Source: Phoronis australis (lineage: Eukaryota > Phoronida > Phoronidae). From it: 64,000 nucleotides of DNA. The notes beneath the pieces are model-generated. The model was not told the origin of the DNA. It worked only from the letters and a program-made list of their open reading frames with translations, and did no database searches. The position numbers and the translations under genes were made by a program. Below are positions 23,901 to 38,900 of this stretch, piece after piece (positions within the stretch are counted from its first letter, which is position 1; each line of letters starts with the position of its first letter). The DNA lies in NCBI GenBank assembly GCA_002633005.1, contig NMRA01000386.1:262032-326031 (forward strand), read 5' to 3'.

Positions 23901-26900
23901 AGGAACAAGTGGAACAGTTCTACACAATAGTGAGTAATTTGTACACTTCAACACTGCAGGCAGTCTTTTATTATTTTGATGAAGCATGCGAATGCGGATT
24001 TAACAGTTAATTCTTGATGATCTAATGTGAAAGTGGGGGAGCATTGATTAAGTGTGATCTTTTCTGGTCATAAACAGTCAAATAAGATCATACTTAATCA
24101 AGGCTCCCCAACTTTCATGTTAGATCAGCACCGAGAACATGTAAAAGAGGCATTAAACATAAACTTTATAGAATATGTTAACCTTCGCAAACTTTTTCAA
24201 GAAGAAACATTACACATTTAGGTTCTAAAATCATTTAAAAATCAGTGCACTTATGATGAACTGAAATAACAATCTAAATTAAAAGACTTTGACTTATAAT
24301 TGCTGACTGATGATAATGTTTCATGACTTCATTAGGAATCTCCACGTACAATAGACTTTTTTTGAAAAATGTTAATTACGAAATATACAATGCACAATAA
24401 TTGAAGTCAAGTCCGTAAAGTGTTAATGCATTATTTCTGGATGTAACATAGACATATTCGGTAGGCAGTGCAAACATGTCTGGAATTTCAGGATTTGGGG
24501 GTAGCATTCTATATTATAGAAAAACTCATTATGGAAATAGGAGTTGGAAAATTTGGAATTTTTTATTCTGCTAATGTTTAAATTTGATAAAAATGATACA
24601 TGAAATTATAATTTTTGGTCTTTTGACCTGCACACTTAATCTCTGACATTTCCATCAGGTGGGTGGACTTAACATGGCTGTTCTTCTGGACTGTGATGAG
24701 TATTATATGCATCAGAGGTTAACGGAGCGACAACAAAAACAGGAGAGAATAGATGACAACGTGCACGCTATCAACAAAAGGATATCGTTTTTCAAATACA
24801 ACACGCTACCTGTTGCACACCACTTTGATGTTCTGGGAAAACTTGTTGTGGTAAGTGCCAGATCCTAAATGCTTCCAGTGGTTGTTTCTAACAATTCTAT
24901 GTCACATGTACAAAAATGTGTCGCATTCATCCATTAAAGCCCACCAACACTTATGTTATTAGTCGATATTGCTGAGTTCAAACTGTAATGCATTTCTACT
25001 CCATTCAGTTCATGATATAACTAGGAATGCTTTCTCGTGCAGACCTCAAACTCAACTGAACTCGATATACTTTATTTAGTCCATGCTAGTATTACTGTTC
25101 AAATTAGGTACGCTAACTTGTGTTTTTACAAAGCATTCAGGTGCTACCTCACATTTCCCAACTGGTAAATACGGAATATTTCTTACCAGTTGATAATACA
25201 ATAGGCACTTATTACAGCACCTGAACTTTTGCGTCCATCTTTTTTGTTTGAAGATTATGGAAATGAGGTGGATGTCAGTGTTAATTGCTGCGTGTTCCTT
25301 GAAACATTTTTTCCCAACTATTCTAGAAAGTGCAGACTATAAAAAGTAAATCTGTCATTGAAGATTGAACTTTTTCATTGCTTTGAATGGCAAAAATTAG
25401 TCAACTACAACAGAAGAAAAGAGAAATAATTTCTATTGCAACTTCTGTTCTTTTGTTGATATGGCCTGACCTCTATTGTGTAACCTGCCTGGGCAACGTC
25501 ACAATGACGCGATTCAACTCGTCACCACTTAATCTGAGTGATCTTATTATGGTAATTCTTCAAGTATTCAGTACACAATACAGCTGACAAGGGAAATTCT
25601 GTTTTGCAAAATTTGTCCACAAATTGAAGATTAGCAGGGTTTGTACTCTTGTATTAGTAGATATCAATTTAAACAACTGTCGCTAAATTTTCCATTACCT
25701 GCTTTGAATTAATCAGTTTTAGAAAAATGGAAAGGTAACAAATTCGGAAATTGCGGCGTCCCTAGTTTACGAACTAAAATCCCCATTTATTTTCAATGGA
25801 TTAGAAGGACTCTGTTTTTACTATTATGTTCTTTAGAAAATTTCATGGGTGAAGCAGAAGCTCATAATAAAATAATAGGAAAAACTTGCATCTGTGAGTA
25901 AAGAATGCCACAACATGCAAAAGATATAAAGAACTTGGACCTTATTTGGTACTGTTTTTGTTTTTGCAGCCAAGCACGTCTGATTCTGTATCTGTCTTAA
26001 TATATGAAATCAATATGCAATGTCCTAAAAGGGCCCCCAGTTTGTTTTTGTGTTTGTTTGTCTTATGTTTTTATCCTGCCAGATGATTCAGTCTCACCAC
26101 TCCAACTAAAATGATCCACAATGTATTTCTGTTTCCTGTGTTACAGGTAAACGGTGACAGGGACGTAGAGGAAGTGTTTTACGAGTTGGCCAACCTGTTT
26201 GATTACATCTACAAGGGTGCACAGGTAAGCATTGGGTTTTACCTGAATGAATGTCAGTATGGTTATCTCCAATTTGCTCACAAATCATTGCCAAAATTAT
26301 GTGCCAAAAATTTTAAGAATAATTTAATTTTGTGTTTTATGTGAAGAGCATGCTGTCAATGAAGTAAAAAGTTATTTGTTGTCGAAAAAATGTGACAATT
26401 AATTTTCTCTGGAGTTGGGCTAAATTGGAGGACGTACTTGTTCAACTGAGGTGGTGTTTTCAGATAGTTAACTTTCAAGATAGAAATCTCTAGTGTCAGG
26501 GGTGATTGTGAGAAAGTGGCTCCCCCTCTGGAGTGAAAACTAATTAAGAGATATGTAATGAATGAATGGCACTTTGGTACTTATTTCTCTCAACAGACTG
26601 AGCCAACTAATGTATTTATAAAAGCTGGGCATTAATGTTGGTTTAATGGCTGAGTGTGTAATGTATCACAGATAGTAAGGACTGTGTAATGTACCATGGA
26701 TAGTAAGGAATGTGTAATGTATCATGGATAGTAAGGAGTGTGCAACTTGCCTTTAAAAGTACCAGCATTATAGGTGTGGACTGAAAACACATTCATCGAT
26801 CACCTCTAAACCTTTATTATGTCTCATCCCTATATCTCACTGTGTGACGGCCCTGATATGTAGTAGCTTTATAGATATGTTCAGCACTTTCACCTGGTAA

Positions 26901-29900
26901 TTTTATTTTGATACTTTCCACCTAAAATTTCAAGTGTAGAAAATTACCACATTTAAAGTTGCACATTTTTGTGTAATTTGCCAATGAATTTGGTGAAAAA
27001 TAACAATGAATTTGGTGAAAAGTAACAATGAATTTGGTGAAAAATAACATGTTGAAATTTGGAGTGTGTACATTACGTCATTATTGATAAAAACATTGTC
27101 TCAGGCATTGGAATAGATCGACACATTCGAAATAGCATGCAATAAAATAATTTTTTAAATAATTTGATTAGTGGTAGAATGTAAAACTACTTTTAATTTA
27201 GAAATACTGACTATTTTTATGAAGTGATGGATTTAGGTTTTCACAGAGCCAGTAAGTGAAGGGTTGCGATATTTGGCTCACAAAAAGTGTGATAAATTAG
27301 GAATTAGAGGCAAATAGGAAACAGTAGGACAAAAGAGGACGTCAGTTCATGATTAGTTTTTGTCGACTTCACGAGATACTCACCCCATATCACAGTCAAG
27401 ACACAACACGGGGTCATATAAGCTGCTAATTCAACATTCACTATGACTTTGTCAAACACTGGTCCATCCTCCTGAATTGATTTTTGTAATTAAAAGTTAC
27501 TGGCGTATTGACACCTTTCAAGTATTCATACTTACATTCGGTTGGTACTGTTCATGTCAAAATCTGCTTTCAGTGATATGCTTGAAAGTTCTCCTAGTAA
27601 CAAGTTTTTCAAGTGCCTTGGGTAAAACGTTTATGTACAAATCTCTGCTTGTGGCTCGCTAAACTTATTGCTGATGCAGTTCCATTAAATAGCACTAGTC
27701 ATACCTTATTGTACGTACTCTCTGTAGAAGTCACATCAAACGACAAAATTATGTTTGCACAAGTAGATCTAAATTGCCATTTCATTGTGCTGAAATGATT
27801 GAAGTTGTTCAGGAAAATGACAGAAATGCCAAATATGGTTATAGTTCCTGTTGTGTGTTTTCGCTGACTTTTCTGGGAATTACCTTTTAATCTTGAATGT
27901 TGTTTTTGATAATTCAAAACAAAGACAACTTATAGTTGTGGTCACAAGACTTGCAGACAAGTTATTAAGAATGAGATACTCTGATATTTTGGCTTCATTT
28001 TTGTTAAAATCAGTAAAAAGAGAATTTTAATGCAAACTAGGCGTATTAAAACATGTTCTCAAATGATGCCCCTTCAAGATGGTGTTTTTTCAAAGTAAAC
28101 AGAGCATAACTAAAAATGCAAATTTTCATAATTCTAGGCTGCACTCGACTGATTTAAAAATCCTTAATGTTTGGAGCTCTTGAAAACATGAAAACACATA
28201 AGTTTTGAGCGATTAAATTGCGGCATACCAATTATGTACCATGCTAAGCTTCAATGATACAGTGTTTTGTCTGTATTGCTAACTCTGGAATTTAGGTTAG
28301 TGTTCTTGACATCCGATGATTGTCGGCACTTGCACTGCACGAGATGTACAAATCTATTGACACCAATGAAGGGGTTGGGAAGTTGTTCTTTGTTTTATTA
28401 GCCATTTGTCGTATTTTTACTGATAAACTCCAATATTTTCTAATGTGTGCGGGGCAAATTTACTTTATTTGGATCTAATAGTTAACTCAGCTATACAGAA
28501 TTTATGAAGAATGTTCTCTTACTTTTGAAAAGTATTTTTTTCAAGTTGAAAATTGCTTTAAAAGTGATATGGTCTTAACGCCTCATATATTTTTAAATGT
28601 TAGGAGTTAATGCTATGAATTTTCGCATAACTGCGGCCTATAGCTATCATTTTTCTCTTTTGAGTGTTTTGCAATATGCAGGACTTGGTTTGTGTATTTT
28701 TTCTTGGTAAAAGGTCTTTATATTTATTCTCAGTCCATGATCATTGAAATCTTTCTGAGCATGTCAAAACTTTCCTTCTCATCACCAGAGGGCTCTGTAA
28801 TTGCTAGTATTGATTCCAATAATGCACTATCTCTGTTTATTTGGGGTTATTTAAATCCCATTTGGAGTGTATGAAACTACTTCTCTTTAGTGAAGCCATG
28901 CACAACCCTTGACATCCATTTTACTTGACAAAGGTATTAGTTTACATGCTGCAAATGTTTTCAGCTCCTAGTTTAGTCATAACCTCTATGACTTGCAGAC
29001 GACCTCTACACTTGACCTCTAGTTGACCTAATTATGCCAGTCAGTTTAGAAAGGCTTGAGCATAACAGAGAGTGTAAGCAGACGTCTGGAATCTACTGCT
29101 AAATTTATCTAGTTTTCCCTGTATATAAAGACACATTCAGCCAAGTCATGGGGCATAGGTTCTCAAAGACGGTAGAAATAAGTTCTACACCTCAGGTGAC
29201 TATTATTTCTTCTCATTCATTTCTTCTGACTTTAGTGACTTTCCTTGACAGCCGTGTCTGGGTATTAACCACTGCATCTGGTCTCATCCAAAGGCTGTCC
29301 TCTGTCCAGAGGAATTCCTGTTTGTTTTGACCTTGAACTGTAGAAAGACTCAATACGTTTAGTTAGAGATGAGTAGTTTTTTTTAAACCCAGTGCTTATA
29401 ATGTGCTGATTAGTGTTCAGTCACTTAAAGTTACTTGAGTTTAGTATATAATAATACAAATGGAATTTGCAGGCTAATCTCCTTCTGTGAATACTTGAAC
29501 AGACCGAGTTAGAAGTACATAACATATTGCATTGATTTAAATGGCATGCAAGTTGCGTGATTTTAAGGTGGAATTTTGCGGCGAAAAATGATTACCACGC
29601 CATCGCGCATGGTAATAAATCTGAATGGTACAGGTTATGCGTGTTGCAATTTCCGGTGACCTTCAGTAGGCCTACCTCATATATGCAACCCTAAATGCAT
29701 CCATTTGTAGACTTTTTGTTCCGTTGTTAAAAATTTATATTACATCTGCAGTTTGATTGGCTTATGATATATAGGAACAGCACATTGTTTTAGTTTGGTC
29801 TGCTGAGTGAAAATACACCTTAATTTATTTATTCAGTCTTTGGCTCAATAGATTCACAAGTCATGTATTTGCTCGTTATCTTAATAACGCAGTGTAATTT

Positions 29901-32900
29901 CTTTTTTATGGTAGTCTGTTGTTAATTAGCAATTGCTTGCACTTTTTAACCTGTTGGCAACCCTTATTTACTTTAGTCTATTCAATATGTGAAGTTTATT
30001 TACTTTGTCTTATAAAACAAGATTTTTGTTATCCAATAAGTGCAGTATTTTCAAACAGATTTATAGCTAAAAATAATTACACATATACTTTTTCCATTTT
30101 GTAATTGTTATTATCTTATAGTACGAAATTGTTTGGTTTGAAAAGTAACTTAAAATTAGTTATGATCTTTGTTTCCTAAACTCAGAAGTCGTAACTCGTG
30201 ATAGTTCCCTTTCTGTACTTATGGTCTTTGCAATATCAGTATCATAGGAAAATACCCCATTTATCTGACAGAATTTTTGTGACGCTATAATGAGGTTGAA
30301 ATCTTTTGGTCATAGGAAAACCCATTCAGTTGAATCTTATCTCTTGTTTAATTGTTAGTTGTCATAACATGTCTCTGAGGCTAATGTTCGATGATAGGAG
30401 AATTTTTCCCAAGTTGAATAGGCTTTGGTTATCTTTGGCTGATTAAACAATCTTGGACCAACTCTTCAAATAACTTTCCCATCTCACTGGGGTGAGCTTA
30501 AGCTGAATGGATTAGGCAGCCGTTAGGTAGCATGCCTCCAAATATATTTGTTATCTAAAGCAGACCTATACAGAAGGATGCGTTCTTAATTTATGTGACG
30601 GTAGGTTTTTCCAAGCCGGTCTACACTGAAAGTGAATGCGAAATTCAGGCGTGTATTCTTTTGATGCAGTTAACTTGCAAAAACTGTAGTGCATGCACTT
30701 GGCTTGGCGAGATATCACCATGGGTATGCAAAGTTTTGGCCTCACTTGCTTCCTTAAATCGTAATATTCATCCTTCAGGTGAACTCAACCAGTAGACATT
30801 CATTTTGGACACGAGAAGCCTCAGGAAGCTCTGTGTAAGCTGGTCTTTAAAAGCACCATTTAAGCTGCTTTGAATGTCGGCTTTTTGTATCAGACCATTG
30901 TTATACAGTGTTAAAACCATTCAGAAGTGATTTCGAGACTTAGCCAGAATGAACAGGTCCGTTGCTTAGTGACGATGGTGCTCCACACAAAAATTGATCT
31001 TATGTAATGCGAGTCAAATCACATTGCTTAGTCTTGAGCAATAATAAACTGTGTTAGATCGTCCAGAAATCGGTGATTACAGTACTAGTAATGAACAATT
31101 TATTGTGTAAGTCTAATTTTGTAAAGTTATAGTGGTCTGGTACTGTTATTTGTTGTACCTAAGATACCCAGCAGCTGACCCACATTTCATGCATTGATTT
31201 CCTGCTATATTCAGTAGTAATTGATGTACTATAATACTTGAAGGGGGGATGGGGTGTACAACGACCTTATGCTATTTTGGGGGTGGGTTGCAGCTGGAAA
31301 ATTGGAGTACCCTCCCATTTAGAGAGTGGATTTGAACAAAGGGAACCATATGTACCAGGGAGCTTCTAAGAAAAAATCAGCCTTTCACTTGGTTTTGTGA
31401 GAAAGGAAAGGGTTAATTAATTCCACAAATCTATTCTTTCTTATGGTTCTAACAAGTCAGCTTAATTTTAACCCATTAAACCTGAAACGGTACAAAAATT
31501 GATGCTATGTTGCAAAAAATGAGTACCGTAGAATGATTATATACCTAAATTTATCTATAGTTGGAAAATTATCAGAAAAACCACCTTGTTTTAGGGAAAC
31601 TGGTCATGAAAAAGTCACCCGTATACATCTTTTATGGAAATACCCCTCACCCTCTGCCTCTGTACTGTAATCACTTGCATTTTCACTGTGCTCAGCTTCT
31701 ATGGTATGTATAAGGTACCTAAACTACACGGTTAACGGACTCATGAACACGGCCCACGGATGCATGAACACGACTCACGGACCTGCAAACACGGTCCACT
31801 GACTCACAAACATGGGAACGGACTCACAAAACACAATCCATGCACCCAAATACACGGGACACAAACTCATATTCCCGAGGAAACATGGTTAATGGACCGT
31901 CAAACACGGTTTACGGACAAAATGGAGATGTCAGCTGACCCAGGAAGCCGATGAGTCCGTGACCCGTGTTTGGCGGTCTGTTAACCGTGTTTCCTCGTGA
32001 ATATGAGTCCGTGTCCCGTGTATTTGGGTGCATGCATGGATCGTGTTTTTTGAGTCCGTACCTGTGTTTGTGAGTCAGTGGATGGTGTTTGCAGGTCCGT
32101 GGGTCGATGTTCATGCGTCTCTGCCTGTGTTTATGAGTCTGTTGAAGGTGTTGTCTAGGTACCTTGATGTATAGCCAGGACACCTACCTGATAGACTTTC
32201 TTTACACTTCATTGGGTTTCCTTTGTCCATATATAATGTAAGTCCTCTGAAGTACTTGCCTTCACAACCCATTGTATGCTATTATAAACCAGACCACTGT
32301 CCCATATCACCATAGAGCCTTGAGGACAACATATAGCCTCCATGGAGTGATGTATTTGGGATATTTTAGTTGTTACGGTACTTTGTACAGTTTATACTCT
32401 TGTAGTCAATATTGAATGATGTATAGACAGTTTCTTGCTCTGATTGATGCGCAAGCTAGTAAAGTCAATGGAGTCATTGAGAAAGAAATTGAAGTAAGAA
32501 TTCCTAAACTCATACACGTAGTTGTTCAATATTCTCACTCAGTATGCTCGTATTGGCTAGGTTTTAGCCTGTCTGGTGTGTTTGGTGATGCTAAGTTACC
32601 AGGTAATGGAAGTGGAATTACATTGAGCTGTATTATTGAACTGGTCAGTTTAGGTCAACAATGAAGTGTCGGCTCGTCCCAAAGCTGGAAATCGGCTCTG
32701 TCATTAAAAAACTTGCAGAAAGTATTAGTAAGGTAGCGAATAGTTGGTATTGAAAAGCGAGGACTTTTGGCAATTACGGTATTTTACGCAAGGTATTTGA
32801 AGCATTTTGCACTGCTCTTGTTTAATAATGGCATTAAAGTCAAGAAGGGTTAGCATATTTACTCATGATAGTGCTGGTACCAGTCACCAGACATTCCATA

Positions 32901-35900
32901 TCCTGGACCAGTAGAAGATTGGATTTTGGTACCTTACATTTCATTCAGATTAAGTTCAGGAACACTATGACCTACACGACCTCGCTAAAATCTCTCCAAA
33001 ATCATGTGTTCTCATTTAAAATCACGGTAACATATCATGTAATCTTGCAAAGTCTTAGCTTTTAGCAAAGGTCCTATTAAGGGTTACTGAACTCAGTACG
33101 TTGAACTCCACTTCTCATCATTACTAGGCCCCTATCGTTGCTATTGGGCATGTCAGCTATGTTGAATAAATTAAACAATAACTCTGCATGTTAGTTTGAG
33201 ACTATGGCAAATAACTCTATGCAAGTTTGCTTTCACCCTCTGTTTTTATGTGTTTGTAAATACCCCATAACTGTAAATACCAGTTATAAAACCTATTATG
33301 GGTAATATATATGTAGAAGTCTATGGAAATTTATGGGAATTCATGTCAGTACAAGGCCAGAGGAGGGTGCTAAGGGCTTGATGGCACCCTTGGATTCACT
33401 CAGCCTTTTGTACAGTGTTGTTACACTTTGACTTCAGAAGGGGGAGGGGTTTCACAATCACTGGACTTCTATGTGGTGGGATTTCCCATTGACAAAGAAG
33501 TACAAAAGGACACTGTGTAGTTTTCATGTCTTTTTTATAGGCGTGACATGTTTAGTCTGTACATAAACTGTTTTTAATTGATATGCATGGCATGACTCTT
33601 GGTGAATAATTTATTTCTTCCCATAGGACAGATGGATCTCCAAGAATAATCATTCCTGCAGATCTATCGTATGGGAAGCAATAAATATATATTGACTTTT
33701 TAGAAGAAGAATTTTTCCTGGAACTGGTGTATTAATTTCGAGAAATATTCTTTTAAAGCCACAGTTTCAGTCTGTTTAGATGGCTAAAAAATTAAATTTG
33801 AATTCCACGTATCTTTTTACCCTCATAGAATCAATGTTGTCCTTGCTCTTACCATGATAGTGTTCCATTTCCAAGAACAACACAACTATTAAAAGGACTA
33901 CAGATAGGTAGATTGTTCATTTTAGTCATGGTACATTTACAAATAGTACAAAAGTTTGGAGAATGAACAGGCTTCAGAGTACGGTTATTGGGGGCAGCCA
34001 ATTTCAAAATTGCGAATTCAAGAATGGGCACCTATGTATTTCTGTTTTTTTGTATTATCCAACCCTAAAATGCAAATTCAAAGCTGTCTTATGTACACAT
34101 TGCCTTTGGCTTGAGTTGTTGATGAAAATGGACTTATTTTTTATGAGAATAAAAAGCCCAATTCATTTTTTTGCTTTTAGTCAGCTAACTATGGGGTGAA
34201 ATGTGAAGTCCTTTCTTCTTAGATTTTGCTATGGTGCTAGAACCTTGCCTGTGTATTGCAATTATATGATGTCATTTATATTTGGCAAGTCAAGTGTGTA
34301 CTGGTGACTGTAATTGGCAAGAGTTCATAATACTGGTAACAACTGTGGGAAGATCTTTGCATCCTTGGAACACCTGGTCTTACCAGACCACATGTAACCA
34401 GGGGTGTTTTATGTGCTGGCCAATTAAGTTGTGTGGAGACTCCAATTTATGACCCAGCTGTGCTGGAAGTCATGTCTGTCTGCAGCTTCTTCTGTCGCCA
34501 GGGATTGATGTATTTATTTTTAGGGCTTCCTCCATCAATCTGAAAACTGAGGATTTCAGAATGTGATATGTCTGAGGTTCAAAGGAACTGGATTATGTAC
34601 AATGATAATGTGGCACACCCCTTCCAGTGAGAGAGAGGGAGGGAGAGTGAGAGAGAGAGGGGGGGTGTCTTTTGTACCTAAATAGCTCATGGTTCTCTTT
34701 TTATTTTTTCAGCAGTCGTCTGGGAAACGTAAGTACATCATTTGCTGAAAAATATCTCATTCTAACCGTAAGTCGCTTGTTCAAAGAAAAATGAAAGAAT
34801 CATTTTCTAATTTCAAGGTCATACCGCTGCAGATTTTTTTCTGAACATTTTTGTCATGATTGGAAAAAAACAGGCTTGGCAGTAGAGTCTGACATTGTGT
34901 AATAAGCAACAAAATTAGGTCTGAAATGATTCTATCACGAATAATTGGTTTTATTGCTCTGATTTCAGCCCCCAGACAGTAATTGCATGTCTGTGATATG
35001 CATTTTGTGCTTTAAATGAAACCAGTTTGACTATAGTCCCAATTAGTAGGAAGTCTGGTATCAAGTCGCCTTAAACAAATGCTGCAACTGGTATGAGAAT
35101 GACAGATGACACATTTAGGTTGTTCTTGTTCAGGGTGGCTTTCGATTGCTGATAAACTTCAAAAGCTGATAAACCTCAAAAGCGCAGCAACTTTGAAGTC
35201 TTGTGGTTTGTTGTTTTCTTCAGAACTTAATTTGCTTAAAATACTCTTTCAATTAAAAATTTGCATTGGGAATTTGACCACAATAACAATATACCGTATT
35301 CGCCGTAATAACCGCCCATGCCCCTTTAAGCGCCCCCCCCCCACGCGTTTTCAGTCTTTGCTGAAATAAGCGCCCAGTCCATGAACGTGTACGTGCAAAC
35401 AATGACGTGCCTACAGTCCTAAAACTTGGCTACAGTAACGTCTTCAATTTATCAAAAAAATTTTGCACGGGTCTTCTAGACCACCAGCGGTACTGCTACG
35501 TTTGTATTTAGCCGTGACTATACTCTTCAAAGGAACGCAGCGCTTCAAAAAGAACGCAACAGCGTTGCTACTCTCGCGACGACCGTGCCCTACTATGGTC
35601 TGACCTTTCAGTACAGACTGTCTCACGAATAAAAATAACTTGGTGTTAAACGCACGTGGCCGGGAAGCGCGCGCTACATATATGAACCTGTCAAAGACAT
35701 TACTTGGGAACTATCCATTCATGAAACGGGTAGAATAGCATCGGTAAGAAATGAATATTGGCACTAATTTCCGACAATTTCTAATACTATAAAACATGTT
35801 TGCGTTATTTATGAGGTATATTATTTGATTAACCATAATTGGTGTTCTTAAGCCGAATATCCGATAAAATGACAACTGACAGTGAATGATTACACACCTT

Positions 35901-38900
35901 TACACCGAAAAATAACTGTCAGATAGTATGCATCCAGCTACAGGGCGACTAATATGGTCCTTACCGAGACAAATGTCGAACGTTTTTAGCACATGAGACT
36001 GCTTGTGCAAATTTCTTTAGACACAATCAATGCACATCTAGCTCGTTAGATTGCGTGGCTCTGGCCAAAAGACAGTCTCTGCTTTTGCAAATGAACTCTG
36101 GTGACACGCACGTGCTCGCTTACTCACACATGCAGACGAAATTCAAAACAAACGTCACGTGACAACAACATGTGTGTTCGTCCAGACATTTTTCTCGCCC
36201 TGTTGCCGATCATATATGTAGATGGCACGATGTTGCACAGATTTGTACTTAAACCTGCCGTTAATCCAGACCCCACGGGAACTCAAAAAAAATCTTAGAG
36301 ACGTTAGAAAACTAATGAAGATTTCAGGTAAGTTGCTTGAGTCGAAACCTTTTTTAGTCAAGCATTGAAGTCGTCATATCGAAGACAGCGATTTCGAGGC
36401 AGTTAGTCAGCGAGTTTTCGCCCTGGGATTTCAGCACAATTTTCTGTAAAATGATCGTAATTAAGTAGCAAAGTTTGATAGCAATGCACCACAGTTTTGT
36501 TGAAAGTCTTTCATAGATTACAGATACGTCACAGAGCGTACATTTAATTAATCTTAGCTTCCGATTTCACCCGTTTCGGAGACCGGGTTTCAACCGCCTT
36601 GGGTTATAATAAGCGCCCCCCCTGAACCGAACTTTTCTAAGCGCCCTGGGCGGTTATTACGGCGAATACGGTAGTTCCAATTTATTCCAAGTCATAGACA
36701 CGTGAGCAAATGTTTTGAATACAACGAGAATTAGGTATGAAAGTTTCAAAATAATTTTTGAATATCTATTGTTGCACCAACAAAATGGCCACTTGAATGT
36801 TAAACAGCATTGAACGTCACTTTATGAATTGTCGGTGATAACGCAAATACAGTCAGGTTTGCAATTTACAAAATATTACGAGGAAATTTTGCTGCCGTGA
36901 TACTCAAATTTTTGTGATGTCTTTGGCGTGATGTAATTCTTTGTTCAAAATTGGTGAAAATAATGGAAAAAATGTCTGAAAAGGAATTTGCGCTGCGCTA
37001 TTTGTATTGACAATTTATTGATCAATTGGCTGATGAATGGGCTTACCTGTGTTGCTTGCTCCCTTTGTTGCTTGGTGTGCATGATACTACTTACCCCTAC
37101 GTAATTACCGATTTTTAATTGATTTGGATGGTTTCATAAAAATTTTTAATCTTGTCACGATGTGTGTCGCTGAAACATTTAGTATCCTACCATTTTTATC
37201 GTATTCACCCAAAGAAACTAACTTTTGATGTACTGGTAGACCACTTTCACGTACAAAACTAGACTTGTGACTTTTAACTCAGATTAAAGGTAGTTTGCGG
37301 GCTTGGGAGGATCTGGCAACTCGTCACCATGTATGGCATTGTCTGATGCTGATAATGGCCAAGCATGATAGCCAATGTTTTGATCCTGGTCTTTAATAAT
37401 AATAATAATAATTACGAAGGTTCATTTGTTCCCGAGCCCAACAGTCACCTCTAAATCATAGAAAGGAACGGGTTGGCATCAATTTTATGACTGTCTGTGG
37501 TCTAATTAAAAAAAATTCTGACTAGAGACATTTTGTTAGCAGCTGCAATTAGATTTAAAAACATGAAAGAAAAGGGGAGTGCCCCAATTATCACATCCGG
37601 ACTACCCTACTAACACTGTGAATGATGGTGCATGTTATAGCTGTTGTGGAAGAAGTTATCGAGCCTCAAATCCAGCCGGATGTTGCTCCCGTACTGGGAG
37701 ATAAGGGGAATCCGGACAAAGTGAAAGAGATTGACGGCCTTGGTATGTGCTTTGTTAACAGGATGTGGTGTTGTCTTAGCTTGTGTGGTCCTGACATCTT
37801 TTTGTTCTTCAAGATCTCTTGAGCTATCTCTATATGTGTTCTACTGATCGTGCAATGGAAACCGATTCCTCCCAGTCCTGTGCTATAGGTGTCCAACTAA
37901 CTTTGACATGATTTGACGTGTAACTGTTAATGTGGGTTATAGCTACAGTTATTTTGTCTAGGAGGCATGAATCATGTCACAAAGTTTGATGACAAAAGTT
38001 TTGACAGTTTAAGTGTGGTTATCATGGTTCACATGTTTTGTATGTATGCTGCTATTTGTGCACTGTTTTGCTATATTATGAATAAAAATTGGGGAAGAGT
38101 TATTTTTTTATTATCCAAAAAGAAATTAGTATCCACAGCGAAGTTTTATAATTAAAAACTGACACTTTATTTTTTCATTTCTGTCTACGACCTTTATGAG
38201 TATTTGCGAATGCGGTAGCTATGCCCCTGGTTACTAGTGACCTTTATATGCACATGTAAATGAAAAGCAAGGGATTATGGGAAATTGCATTCTTCACAGC
38301 AAACAATGTATTCCTGCCACCAGGTGGTGTAAAGGAGTCATTCTGACCATACTTAGGAGAAACTGTTAAAATAAAAAAGTAGTGAGCACAGGTGTCTGGT
38401 TATGGATTAAAGATTTTGGACAAACTTTTGTGTGTGCATTAGGCGCTTCATTTCATTTCCCAACCACAATTGATCTTACGAATGATTCTCACTCTTAGGG
38501 ATTACTATAGGCACTCACCACAGAGCAGTTAGTTTTTTATGACGTGTCTTTTTTGTTATTAGGGAACAGAGATGGGGTAAACAGATGCTTGTTCTTGGCA
38601 ATATTCCTTCCCTGCCCACTTTACACACTGCGCACTATGAAAACTAAATTTATCAATGAAGGGAAAAATCCAGTCAACTACAAGCCGGGAAGACTTTACA
38701 ATGTGCTTTACAATGGTGCCATCTTTTGTTCTGAGGGCCATTGTTATTGCTCGACAAGATTTTACTCTCCCAATACACGTTTCGTTCGTTTAGTACTTTA
38801 CTTACTAGACATCCTCACTCTACTGGCATTTAGCTTACTTAACTAAATTTTGTGTGAAAGCGATGGCAAGAGATTGACGATTGGACAGCTGCATGACTAC

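Larger units (their letters stand above)
26225..34712 (+). other. 8.5-kb AK5 intron
   Basis: No convincing exon on either strand. It holds two short tandem repeats (26640-26745, 26985-27050), a 454-bp foldback element (31712-32165), a dispersed repeat (32930-33085) and a GA-rich tract (34628-34667). Confidence 0.6.

Noticed and set aside
31911-32183. 90-codon minus-strand ORF rich in His and Lys
   Set aside because: Lies in the foldback repeat; the opposite arm gives a similar ORF on the other strand.
38544-38846. 100-codon ORF in the AK5 intron
   Set aside because: No splice signals in phase, no family similarity and no codon bias.
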